Positions 47,121 through 54,817 of a stretch of DNA of 64,000 bases are shown here, piece by piece. The notes under the pieces are model-generated. The model was given only the letters and a program-made list of their open reading frames with translations. It ran no database searches and was not told the DNA's origin. The first letter of the stretch is position 1. The number at the start of each line of letters is the position of its first letter. Made by a program: the position numbers and the translations under genes. The DNA comes from Planosporangium sp963837285 (GTDB taxonomy: Bacteria > Actinomycetota > Actinomycetes > Mycobacteriales > Micromonosporaceae), in contig CAWIMS010000001.1 in the NCBI GenBank assembly GCA_963837285.1, positions 1,116,001 to 1,180,000 on the forward strand, given 5' to 3'.

Positions 47121-48338
47121 ATGACCGACCAGAAGCACAAGAAGCAGCGGGTCCGCGAGCGGATGGCACGCACCGGCGAGACATACAGCACCGCCCACCG
47201 CCACGTCACCGCCGACCGGGCCGACGAGCCGGTCGCCACGCCTGTCGACGGCCGGCACCACGAGAGCACCCTGCTCGCCCGCCTGCTGGGCCGGGCCGGA
47301 TACGTCGCCCCGCACACCGGCCAGCCGTACACCGAGGCGATGGCCTGCGGCCTCGGCGGCGGCATCGGATTCATGTACGCGGTTTTCGAGTACACCGGCA
47401 TGCCGGCGATCATGACCATCGTGATGCAGCACCACCCGGACCCGTGGACACCCGGCGCCCTGAGCCGGCTCGGAATCGGGCACACCGAGGAGCACGGCGG
47501 GGCGAAGCCGGCACTGGCCGCGCTCAACCGGTACCTCGACGCGGGCCGGCCGGTGCACTGCCTGATCGCGAGCAGCTTCCCCACCGAGCCACGGTCGGTC
47601 CTCGTGGTGGGCCGGTCCGAGGGGGCGTACCTCGTCGACGGCGGCGGTCCCGAGCCCGCCCCGATGAGCGAGGCGGACTTCGCGACGGCCTGGTCCGGGT
47701 ACAAGAAAGGCCGGCACCAGCGCATCGTGCTGGACCCGCCCGGCGAACCTGTCGACCTGGACAAGGCGGTCCGCGCCTCGATCGCGGCGACCGTGGCGCA
47801 CCTGACCGGCCCGGTGCTCGGCAACAGCTTCGACGCGAACTTTGGGTTCTCCGGCATGGCCCGGCTCGCGGCGGGGCTGCGCGACGGCCGGACGAAGACG
47901 GGCTGGCCGGCGCGGTTCGGCGGGCCGGAGACGTTCGCGTTCGGGGTACGGCGCCTGCGTCAGTGCCTGGAGCAGGAGTACACGTCAACGGGCGGGACCC
48001 GGCCGCTGTACGCCGAGTTCCTGGACGAGGCGTCGGAGCTGCTGGGCGATCCGAAACTCGCCGAGGCGGCGGCGCTGTTCCGGGAGTCGGGCGCGCTGTG
48101 GTCGGAGATCGCGGCCCGGGCCGGGGTGGCCGCGGACGGGCTGGGCGAGTTCGCCGAGCTGGCACAGCGGCGGGCGATGGTACGGCTGATGCGCGGTGAC
48201 GAGTCCGAACTGACCGCGCGGATGGCGGGGCTGGAGCCGGTCGAGTTGCCGGACGCGGTGGCGCTGTTCGCTGAGCTGGCCGACGTGGTCGACCTGGCCC
48301 GGAAGACCGAGGAACACGCGGTCGCCCTGCTCACCTGA
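47121..48338 (+). CDS. BtrH N-terminal domain / DUF4872 protein
   Basis: 405 residues from ATG 47121, with AAGGA 8 nt upstream. A short basic N-terminal part (KHKKQRVRERMARTGETYST) precedes the papain-like BtrH_N domain (GRHHESTLLARLLGRAGY, YTEAMACGLGGGIGFMYAVF; HYLDAGRPVHCLIAS-like turn at LDAGRPVHCLIAS), then DUF4872 (RIVLDPPGEPVDL onward). BtrH itself is an acyltransferase in butirosin biosynthesis, but no antibiotic genes are nearby, so the acyl donor and acceptor are unknown. The stop TGA overlaps the first base of repeat copy 7. Confidence 0.85.
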   Translation: MTDQKHKKQRVRERMARTGETYSTAHRHVTADRADEPVATPVDGRHHESTLLARLLGRAGYVAPHTGQPYTEAMACGLGGGIGFMYAVFEYTGMPAIMTIVMQHHPDPWTPGALSRLGIGHTEEHGGAKPALAALNRYLDAGRPVHCLIASSFPTEPRSVLVVGRSEGAYLVDGGGPEPAPMSEADFATAWSGYKKGRHQRIVLDPPGEPVDLDKAVRASIAATVAHLTGPVLGNSFDANFGFSGMARLAAGLRDGRTKTGWPARFGGPETFAFGVRRLRQCLEQEYTSTGGTRPLYAEFLDEASELLGDPKLAEAAALFRESGALWSEIAARAGVAADGLGEFAELAQRRAMVRLMRGDESELTARMAGLEPVELPDAVALFAELADVVDLARKTEEHAVALLT

Positions 48339-48412
48339 TCGGCACAACTTCCGGCAAGTAGTGGCCTCCGCAGCCCGCTGAGGCCACTATTTCCGGGAAG
48401 CTGTGACGATCA
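48337..48412 (+). repeat. double-palindrome intergenic repeat, copy 7
   Basis: GATCGGCACAACTTCC, GGCAAGTAGTGG, spacer CCTCCGCAGCCCGCTGAGGCC, second arm ACTATTTCC/GGGAAGCTGTG, end ACGATCA. The preceding gene's TGA stop is formed across its left end, and the facing gene's stop lies 4 nt beyond its right end. Confidence 0.9.
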
Positions 48413-48415
48413 AGG

Positions 48416-48871
48416 CTACGGCTGGGATTGTCTGGTGGGGCGGTCGCGCAGCTGCTCGACGTAGTCGGCCGGCGCGCCCGCCTTCTCGGCCGCGTGGACC
48501 AGCTCGGTGAGGTACCACGTCGTGGGCAGGCCGCCCTCGTACCCGGTGAACACGTAGACCCACGCGGTCACGTCACCGTCGAGGGTGGCCACCCGCAGGT
48601 GCAGCTTCCGGTACGTGCCCGCCGCCACACCCTCGACCTCGTCGAGCTGCTTCTCGTCGTCGGGATGCACGTCGTACAGGGCGACGAAGACCCGGTCGCC
48701 CTCCGACTCGACGATCGTGGTGACCGCGCCCTCCCAGCCGAGGACGTCGTCACCGGCGAAGGTCAGCCGCCAGCCTTCCAGCCAGCCGACGCCCACCATC
48801 GGTGAGCGGGCACAGTAGGCCCGCATCCGACCTGGGTCCAGGTTTGAGCCGTACGCGGCGTAGTGACGCAC
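48416..48871 (-). CDS. gamma-glutamylcyclotransferase-family protein
   Basis: 151 residues from GTG 48871. Starts VRHYAAYGSNLDPGRMRAYC, the GGCT nucleotide-independent substrate loop (YGSNL), followed by GWRLTFAGD and the active acidic region VEGVAAGTYRKL. Cleaves gamma-glutamyl amines/peptides releasing 5-oxoproline in characterised members. A longer frame upstream exists, but TATCGT lies 7 nt before GTG 48871 and the family begins here, so the shorter leaderless start is preferred. Confidence 0.85.
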   Translation of the reverse strand: MRHYAAYGSNLDPGRMRAYCARSPMVGVGWLEGWRLTFAGDDVLGWEGAVTTIVESEGDRVFVALYDVHPDDEKQLDEVEGVAAGTYRKLHLRVATLDGDVTAWVYVFTGYEGGLPTTWYLTELVHAAEKAGAPADYVEQLRDRPTRQSQP

Positions 48872-48983
48872 GGCGATGACGATAGCTCCACGTGGCCCCG
48901 CCGGAGAATACTGCGGAGCGTGTCGGGCCGGTGATGTGCTCGGCGACACCCGTTCGGGGCGGTCGTCGCTCTAGGCTTGGTAC

Positions 48984-50387
48984 GTGAATCGGGTTGTGAT
49001 CATTGGTGGTGGGCCGGCCGGTTACGAGGCGGCGCTGGTGGCCGCCCAGCTTGAGGCCGAGGTGACCGTCGTCGAGCGGGAGGGCGCCGGCGGTGCCTGC
49101 GTGCTGCACGACTGTGTCCCGTCCAAGACCTTCATCGCCAGTTCGGACGTGGTGACCGCATACCGGGACACGGACCGGTTCGGCATCCGCGGCGCCGGGC
49201 TGGACACCGTCACGGTGGACGCGGTCGCCGTCAACAGCCGGGTCAAGCGCCTGGCCGGCGCGCAGTCGTCGGACATCAGGACCAAGCTGACCAAGGCGGG
49301 GGTACGGTTCGTGCCGGGGACCGCCCGGCTCGGCGCGGATACGGTCGGTCACCGGCACCGGGTCGTGGTGACCCCGGACGGCGGTGACGAAGAGTACACA
49401 ATAGATGCGACCGCGGTGCTGATCGCCACCGGCGCGACCCCTCGGGTGATCCCCACGTGCGTGCCCGACGGCGAGCGGATCCTGAACTGGCGGCAGGTGT
49501 ACGACCTGACTGAGCTGCCCGAGCACCTGATCGTCGTCGGTTCCGGCGTGACCGGCGCCGAGTTCGCGTCGGCGTACCTCGCGATGGGTGTCGAAGTCAC
49601 GCTGGTGTCCAGCCGTGACCGGGTGATGCCGACCGAAGACCCGGACGCCGCCGTGGTGATCGAGAAGGTGTTCCGGTCGCGCGGGATGCACGTGCTCGAC
49701 CGGGCCCGCGCGTCGGCGACCCGGCGCACCGCCGACGGGGTGGTCGTCGAGATGGTCGACGGCCGCACGGTCGAGGGCTCGCACGTGCTGATCGCGGTCG
49801 GCGCCGTGCCGAACACGGCCGGCCTCGGCCTCGACGAGTACGAGGTGGAGATCGGCAAGGGCGACTACGTCACGGTCGACCGGGTCTCGCGTACCAACGT
49901 GCCGGGCGTCTACGCGGCCGGCGACTGCACCGGTGTGCTGCTGCTGGCCAGTGTCGCGGCCATGCAGGGCCGGATCGCGATGTGGCACGCGCTGGGCGAG
50001 GCGGTGACGCCGCTGCGGTTGCAGACCGTGGCGTCCAACGTGTTCACCGATCCCGAGCTTGCCTCGGTCGGCGCCAGCCAGGCCGACGTGGACAGCGGGA
50101 AGGTGCCGGCCCGCACCGTGATGCTGCCGCTGACCGGCAACGCCCGGGCGAAGATGATGGGCCTCGACGACGGGTTCGTGAAGATGTTCTGCCGGCCGGC
50201 GTCCGGGCTGGTCGTCGGCGGGGTGGTGGTGGCGCCGAAGGCCAGCGAGCTGATCCTGCCGATCGCGATGGCGGTGGAGAACCATCTGACCGTGGACCAG
50301 CTGGCGCACACGATCACGATCTACCCGTCGCTGTCGGGTTCGATCGCGGAGGCGGCCCGCCAGCTGATGCACCACGAGTTCGAGTAG
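48984..50387 (+). CDS. lpdA: NAD(P)H-quinone dehydrogenase, LpdA type
   Basis: 467 residues. FAD-dependent pyridine nucleotide-disulfide oxidoreductase fold: FAD motif VVIIGGGPAGYEAAL, the CxxxxC-like GACVLHDCVPSK, NAD motif IVVGSGVTGAEFASAY, second FAD motif VYAAGDCTG. The C-terminal dyad of lipoamide dehydrogenases (HPT..E) is replaced by YPSLSGS, as in the mycobacterial LpdA that reduces quinones rather than lipoamide. GTG 48984 with TAGGCT 6 nt upstream, so leaderless. Converges with nei; their 3' ends overlap by ~74 nt. Confidence 0.9.
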   Translation: MNRVVIIGGGPAGYEAALVAAQLEAEVTVVEREGAGGACVLHDCVPSKTFIASSDVVTAYRDTDRFGIRGAGLDTVTVDAVAVNSRVKRLAGAQSSDIRTKLTKAGVRFVPGTARLGADTVGHRHRVVVTPDGGDEEYTIDATAVLIATGATPRVIPTCVPDGERILNWRQVYDLTELPEHLIVVGSGVTGAEFASAYLAMGVEVTLVSSRDRVMPTEDPDAAVVIEKVFRSRGMHVLDRARASATRRTADGVVVEMVDGRTVEGSHVLIAVGAVPNTAGLGLDEYEVEIGKGDYVTVDRVSRTNVPGVYAAGDCTGVLLLASVAAMQGRIAMWHALGEAVTPLRLQTVASNVFTDPELASVGASQADVDSGKVPARTVMLPLTGNARAKMMGLDDGFVKMFCRPASGLVVGGVVVAPKASELILPIAMAVENHLTVDQLAHTITIYPSLSGSIAEAARQLMHHEFE

Positions 50388-51201
50388 CCGGCGACCAGGG
50401 CTGGCAGGTCGGGCACCAGTATGAGTTGCGGCCGGCCAGCGGCGCGGTACGCACGGCGCCGCCACAGACCAGGCACGGCTGCCCGGTGCGGCGGTACACG
50501 TACACCTCGCCGCCGTGCCGGTCCACCCGGGGCAGCCGGCCCATCGCCTCCGGCGTGTGCGCCACGTGCACGGTGTCGATCCGGCCGGTCTCGACGCCGG
50601 CTTTCATCAGTACCCGAAGATCCGTCCAGATCTCCGCCCACTGGGCCGCGGTGACCGCCCGGCCCGGGGTGGTCGGCGGGATGCCGGCGCGAAACAGCGC
50701 CTCGGTCACGTAAATCAGGCCGGCACCGGCGACCACGGACTGGTCGAGCAGGATCGCGGCGATCGGCTTCGAGCTGCGGCGGATGCGATCAAGAACCGAG
50801 CCCGGCACAGCGTCGGACCGCAGCGGATCCACGCCCAGCCGGCCGATCAGCGCCTTGACCTCGGGCGGGTCGAGTACGTCGCACGCCGCCGGGCCACGCA
50901 GGTCGAGCCAGCGCCGCCGGTTCGCGAGGCGCAGCCGCAGCTCGCCGACCGGCGGCGGGGCGGCCCCGGTGCCGTCGCTGAACTTGCCGTACAGCCCGAG
51001 GTGGACGTGCAGCCAGCGGTCCCCGGCGTACCGGTGCAACAGGTGCTTGCCGTACGCGTCGGTGGCTTCGAGTACCCGCCCGGAGATGAGCGCGGCGCCG
51101 TCGGCGAACCGGCCCTGCGGGCTGGTCGCGGTCACCCGGCGCCCGCCGAAAAGCCGCCAGTGGCGGGCGGCGAGGCGGTGGATGGTGTGACCCTCGGGCA
51201 C
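50314..51201 (-). CDS. nei: Nei1-like DNA glycosylase/AP lyase (Fpg/Nei family)
   Basis: 295 residues from GTG 51201. Starts VPEGHTIHRL (after removal of Met, the Pro-Glu pair is catalytic), then VTATSPQGRFADGAALISGR, KHLLHRYAGDRWLHVHLGLYG, the helix-two-turn-helix KPIAAILLDQSVVAGAGLIY and a C-terminal zinc finger with C-x2-C (CLVCGG) and C-x2-C (WCPTCQ). This order matches actinobacterial Nei1, which removes oxidised pyrimidines. TAGTCT 7 nt upstream points to a leaderless start. The C-terminus runs ~25 residues past the zinc finger into the 3' end of lpdA. Confidence 0.9.
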   Translation of the reverse strand: MPEGHTIHRLAARHWRLFGGRRVTATSPQGRFADGAALISGRVLEATDAYGKHLLHRYAGDRWLHVHLGLYGKFSDGTGAAPPPVGELRLRLANRRRWLDLRGPAACDVLDPPEVKALIGRLGVDPLRSDAVPGSVLDRIRRSSKPIAAILLDQSVVAGAGLIYVTEALFRAGIPPTTPGRAVTAAQWAEIWTDLRVLMKAGVETGRIDTVHVAHTPEAMGRLPRVDRHGGEVYVYRRTGQPCLVCGGAVRTAPLAGRNSYWCPTCQPWSPATRTRGASAGGPPPRSNPTATGRS

Positions 51202-51304
51202 GTTGCGGAGACTACCGGTACGTCCGGCCCATTGACGGCGGCCACCGGCCCTCCTAGGTTCCCGGAGAGCAGTTAGGTTTCTTAATAGAACCTGGGAGGC
51301 CAGT

Positions 51305-52615
51305 ATGGCCAGACGACGGGTGCTCGTGGCCGCTTCGGCAGCCCTCGCCCTGACCGCCGGCGCGTTGGCGTCGGCCACCGCGGCCAACGCCGCGGTATCC
51401 GCTGATCACCACCACGGCAGCCGGTACCAGAAGGTCGGCTACTTCACGCAGTGGGGCATCTACGCCCGCGGGTTCCACGTGAAGGACCTGGCCACCAGCG
51501 GCTCCGCCGGCCACATGACGACGCTGAACTACGCGTTCGCCAACGTGGACGCGACCGGTTCGTGCGTATCGTTCGACCCGTGGGCCGACTGGCAGGTCGC
51601 CTTCGACGCCACCCAGACGGTCAACGGCGCGGCCGATGTGCCCGGCCAGTTCGCCGGCAACTTCAACCAGCTGCGGCAGCTCAAGAAGAAGTACCCGAAC
51701 CTGAAGGTGCAGATCTCGCTCGGCGGCTGGACCGGGTCGGCGCACTTCTCCGACGCGGTGCTCACCGACGCGGCGCGCAAGAAGTTCGCGGCGTCCTGCA
51801 TCGACCTGTTCATCAAGGGCAACCTGCCCGGCCTCGCGCCCGGGACGGCCGCCGGCATCTTCGACGGCATCGACTTCGACTGGGAGTGGCCCGGCTCGGA
51901 AGGCAACACCGGCAACACCATCCGCCCTGAGGACAAGCAGAACTACACGCTGATGGCGCAGGAGTTCCGGCGCCAGCTCGACGCGCTCGGGGCGAAGGCA
52001 CACAAGCACTACTCGCTGACCGCGTTCCTCGCCGCCTCCCCGGACAAGCAGACCGCCGGGTACGAGGTGCGCAAGGTCATGCGTACCCTCGACTTCGCCA
52101 CCGTGCAGGGCTACGACATGCACGGCACGTGGGAGATGGTGACCAACCACCAGTCGGCGCTGTACCCGCCGAAGGGCGAGCCGCAGAACCCGGACTTCAC
52201 CGTGTCCCGCGCGGTGAACGCGCTGATCGCCAGCGGCGCGCCGCGTAGCAAGCTGGTCGTCGGCGTGCCGTTCTACAGCTACGGCTGGACCGGCCTCGCG
52301 AGCACCGCCAACCACGGCCTGTTCCAGACCGCGCACGCGCTCCCGCCGGGCAGCGCGGTGGCCGGCCAGGAGGACTACCGCAACCTCAAGGCGTTGCCCG
52401 CGAAGGGCTTCAAGGTGTACCGGGACCGCAAGGCCGGCTTCTCCTGGCTGTTCGACGGCACGACCTTCTGGACGTACGACGATCCGACCGTCATGTCGTG
52501 GAAGACCGACTACATCCGTGACCAGCACCTTGGCGGCGCGATGGCGTGGTCGCTGGACGCCGACGACGCCCAGGCCTCGCTAATGGCCGCGCTGGACTGC
52601 GGCCTGCGCGGGTAG
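51305..52615 (+). CDS. secreted GH18 chitinase
   Basis: 436 residues. Sec signal peptide (MARRRVLVAASAALALTAGA, cleavage near ANA-AVS). A single GH18 barrel: KVGYFTQWGIYARGF, QISLGGWTGSAHFSD, catalytic motif D187-G-I-D190-F-D192-W-E194, MHGTWE and the final MAWSLDAD. No chitin-binding or fibronectin module, so it is a minimal chitinase. ATG 51305 with GGGAGG 5 nt upstream. The promoter region has TTAGGTTTCTTAA (51273-51285), reminiscent of the MarR site further down. The TAG stop also begins the TAGCAT hexamer of the next unit. Confidence 0.93.
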   Translation: MARRRVLVAASAALALTAGALASATAANAAVSADHHHGSRYQKVGYFTQWGIYARGFHVKDLATSGSAGHMTTLNYAFANVDATGSCVSFDPWADWQVAFDATQTVNGAADVPGQFAGNFNQLRQLKKKYPNLKVQISLGGWTGSAHFSDAVLTDAARKKFAASCIDLFIKGNLPGLAPGTAAGIFDGIDFDWEWPGSEGNTGNTIRPEDKQNYTLMAQEFRRQLDALGAKAHKHYSLTAFLAASPDKQTAGYEVRKVMRTLDFATVQGYDMHGTWEMVTNHQSALYPPKGEPQNPDFTVSRAVNALIASGAPRSKLVVGVPFYSYGWTGLASTANHGLFQTAHALPPGSAVAGQEDYRNLKALPAKGFKVYRDRKAGFSWLFDGTTFWTYDDPTVMSWKTDYIRDQHLGGAMAWSLDADDAQASLMAALDCGLRG

Positions 52616-52618
52616 CAT
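52613..52618 (+). promoter_or_regulatory. -10 element of the threonine leader
   Basis: TAGCAT, 7 nt before the GTG of the leader peptide, the leaderless spacing seen repeatedly in this window. Its first three bases are the chitinase stop codon. Confidence 0.55.
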
Positions 52619-52625
52619 GGTCTTT

Positions 52626-52691
52626 GTGAAGCGGCACGCACTGAGCACGACGACGCCGGGCACTCCCCGGCGTGGCGATGCGATGCGCTGA
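52626..52691 (+). CDS. threonine-rich leader peptide (attenuator)
   Basis: 21 codons, GTG to TGA: MKRHALSTTTPGTPRRGDAM plus R. Three consecutive Thr codons (52647-52655) and a fourth at 52662-52664, followed by Pro. It precedes a terminator hairpin and a threonyl-tRNA synthetase gene, so it fits a ribosome-mediated attenuation leader that senses charged tRNA-Thr. Too short for ordinary gene finders. Expression not demonstrated. Confidence 0.7.
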   Translation: MKRHALSTTTPGTPRRGDAMR

Positions 52692-52743
52692 TCCAGCAGA
52701 CATCCAACGACAGCCCCGGGGCATCTCGCCCCGGGGCTGTCGT
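52653..52743 (+). terminator. attenuator: alternative hairpins and terminator
   Basis: Hairpin 1: ACGCCGGG (52653-52660) with CCCGGCGT (52666-52673), overlapping the Thr codons. Terminator: 15-bp perfect stem 52707-52721 with 52729-52743, loop CATCTCG, flanked by few Ts. Antiterminator possibility: CCCCGG (52665-52670) from hairpin 1 is complementary to CCGGGG (52716-52721) in the terminator's left arm. A ribosome stalled on Thr codons would free the former to block the terminator. Confidence 0.7.
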
Positions 52744-52784
52744 GTCCCTCTCGGCGCGGTGTCACCGGGCGAGAGGAGATCATC

Positions 52785-53972
52785 ATGTACGACCACCGCA
52801 AGCTCGGTCGGGAGCTCGAACTGTTCCACTCCGCACCCCTGGTCGGTGCCGGGCTGCCGATCTGGCTCCCGGACGGCGCGGCGGCCCGGCACGCCGTCGA
52901 GGAGTACATCCGCGAGGAGGAGCGGCGGGCCGGGTACCGGCACGTGTACTCGCCGCCGCTGGCCCGACGGGAGATGTACGAGTTGTCCGGGCACCTGCGC
53001 AACTTCGCCGACGACATGTTCCCAGGGCTCGCCGACGGCGAGGACGAGCTGTACCTTCGCCCGAGCCTGTGCCCGCACCACGCGATGGTGTTCGCCGCTC
53101 GCGGCCGGTCCTACCGCGAGCTGCCGATGCGGGTCGCCGAGCTGGGCCCGATGTACCGGGCCGAGCGCTCCGGCGTCCTCAGTGGACTGTCCCGGGTCCG
53201 GGCCATCTCGCTCAACGACGCGCACATCTTCTGCGCGCCGGAGCAGGCCGTCGACGAGGTCGTCGGGGTGCTGGAGATGATCGGGAAGGCGCACCGGGCA
53301 CTCGGCATCCCGTCCGCGCGCTACCGGCTGTCGCTTCCCGGGCCGGGCGGCAAGTTCGTCGACGATCCGGCCGGCTGGGCCGAGGCGGAGGCGATGCTGC
53401 GGGAAGCGTTGCGCCGGGCCGGCATCGGGTACGACGACGCGCCCGGCGAAGCGGCGTTCTACGGGCCGAAGGTCGACATCCAGATCGTCGACGCGGCCGG
53501 CCGGGAGTGGAGCCTGTCGACCGTGCAACTCGACTTCCACCAGCCGGCCCGGTTCGATCTGTCCTACGTGGACGCCAACGGGGACCGGCGCCGGCCGGTC
53601 CTGGTACACCGCAGCATCGTCGGCAGCCTGGAACGTCTCTTCGGGCACCTCATCGAGGTACACGGTGGCGCCTTCCCGGCCTGGTACGCCCCGGTGCAGG
53701 TGGTGGCGCTGCCGGTCGGGGCCGACCAGGGCGCCGCCGCCTCGGAGTTCGTCGCCGGGTGCCTTGACGCCGGGCTACGGGCCGAGGTGGACCACGACGG
53801 CTCGGTCGGTGCTCGGATCGCGGCGCGCCGGCGCGTTCCGTACCTTGCCGTGATCGGGGCGCGGGAAGCCGCCGACGGATCGGTCGCGCTGCGCCGTCGC
53901 GACGGCAGCCAACTCGCCCCAATGCCGATGGCCGAGGCGATCGCGTTGCTCATCGAGGAGTCGCGGCCATGA
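52785..53972 (+). CDS. thrS: minimal threonyl-tRNA synthetase (catalytic and anticodon domains only)
   Basis: 395 residues; full ThrRS has ~640 with TGS and editing domains, both absent here. Class II core: motif 2 region MYRAERSGVLSGLSRVRAIS, DAHIFC, and motif 3 VHRSIVGSLERLFGHLIE. The three zinc ligands of ThrRS are present: Cys in LRPSLCPHH, His in DAHIFC, His in VHRS. C-terminal ~110 residues are the anticodon-binding fold. ATG 52785 behind GAGAGGAG. Without an editing domain it may mischarge serine, and it probably supplements a housekeeping ThrRS; the attenuator implies induction by threonine limitation. Confidence 0.9.
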   Translation: MYDHRKLGRELELFHSAPLVGAGLPIWLPDGAAARHAVEEYIREEERRAGYRHVYSPPLARREMYELSGHLRNFADDMFPGLADGEDELYLRPSLCPHHAMVFAARGRSYRELPMRVAELGPMYRAERSGVLSGLSRVRAISLNDAHIFCAPEQAVDEVVGVLEMIGKAHRALGIPSARYRLSLPGPGGKFVDDPAGWAEAEAMLREALRRAGIGYDDAPGEAAFYGPKVDIQIVDAAGREWSLSTVQLDFHQPARFDLSYVDANGDRRRPVLVHRSIVGSLERLFGHLIEVHGGAFPAWYAPVQVVALPVGADQGAAASEFVAGCLDAGLRAEVDHDGSVGARIAARRRVPYLAVIGAREAADGSVALRRRDGSQLAPMPMAEAIALLIEESRP

Positions 53973-53986
53973 ACTCCGCAGGAAAC

Positions 53987-54817
53987 TCAGTCGATCGCGC
54001 GGCGGAGGAAGCCCTTCACGCCGGTGCCGGTGAAGAGCAGCGCCGCACCGAACAGCACCGTGAGGCAGATCCAGTCGGCGATGTGTGGCACGTGCGGCAC
54101 CAGCGCGGCCCGGACGCCCTCGGCGCAGTATGTCATCGGGTTGCACGCGGTGACCACCTGGAACCAGTGCATCCGCGACAGCGACGGCCACGGGTACTGG
54201 ATCGCGCCGGTGAACATCAGCGGGGTGAGGATGACCGCGAACATGATGTTGATCCGGGTCGGCGGCATGAACGTGCCGATGGTCAGCCCGATGCCGGCAC
54301 CCACCCACGCACCGAGGATCAGCACGACCAGCAGCAGCGGCAGGCCGGACAGCCGCCACGGCGCGTGCCCCAGCACCAGCGCGCCGATCGGGAACATCAA
54401 CAGGCCCGCGACCACGCCCCGCAGTACCGCGACGACCAGCTTCTCGATCGCGACCAGCGGCGTGGGCAGCGGAGCGAGCAGCCGGTCCTCGATCTCCTTC
54501 GTGAAGCTGAACTCCATGACCAGCGGGAACGCCACGGTCTGCAAGGCGGTCAGGAACGTCGTCAGCGCGAGGATGCCGGGCAGCAGCAGCTCGCCGTAGT
54601 CACCGCGGACGTAGTTGAGCGCGCCCAGCACCTTGGCGAAAACGAACAGCATGAACAGCGGTTGCAGGCCCACCTGGATCACGAAGACCCAGAACTCCTT
54701 GCCGGTCACGAAGAGGTCGCGCCACAGGATGGCGAGGAATGCCCGCCGCGCGCCGCTGCGCGGATTGACAACAATCAACGGTACGGCCGGTGCCGGCGCA
54801 TCAGTCGTGGTCGTCAT
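53987..54817 (-). CDS. ABC-2 type exporter permease
   Basis: 276 residues with six membrane segments, e.g. FWVFVIQVGLQPLFMLFVFA and GAWVGAGIGLTIGTFMPPTR, typical of ABC-2 (DrrB/NodJ-like) permeases. The start overlaps the ATPase stop as ATGA. Forms an exporter with the upstream ATPase; the MarR regulator gene completes the unit. Substrate unknown, likely a drug or other small molecule. Confidence 0.9.
   Translation of the reverse strand: MTTTTDAPAPAVPLIVVNPRSGARRAFLAILWRDLFVTGKEFWVFVIQVGLQPLFMLFVFAKVLGALNYVRGDYGELLLPGILALTTFLTALQTVAFPLVMEFSFTKEIEDRLLAPLPTPLVAIEKLVVAVLRGVVAGLLMFPIGALVLGHAPWRLSGLPLLLVVLILGAWVGAGIGLTIGTFMPPTRINIMFAVILTPLMFTGAIQYPWPSLSRMHWFQVVTACNPMTYCAEGVRAALVPHVPHIADWICLTVLFGAALLFTGTGVKGFLRRAID

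Noticed and set aside
47121..48338. Aminoglycoside (butirosin-like) biosynthetic cluster suggested by the BtrH_N domain
   Set aside because: No sugar, aminotransferase, carrier protein or resistance genes nearby; the domain is common outside such clusters.
52613..52784. T-box riboswitch upstream of the ThrRS gene
   Set aside because: No T-box TGGNACC-type antiterminator bulge seen; the short Thr-rich ORF and hairpins fit leader-peptide attenuation better.
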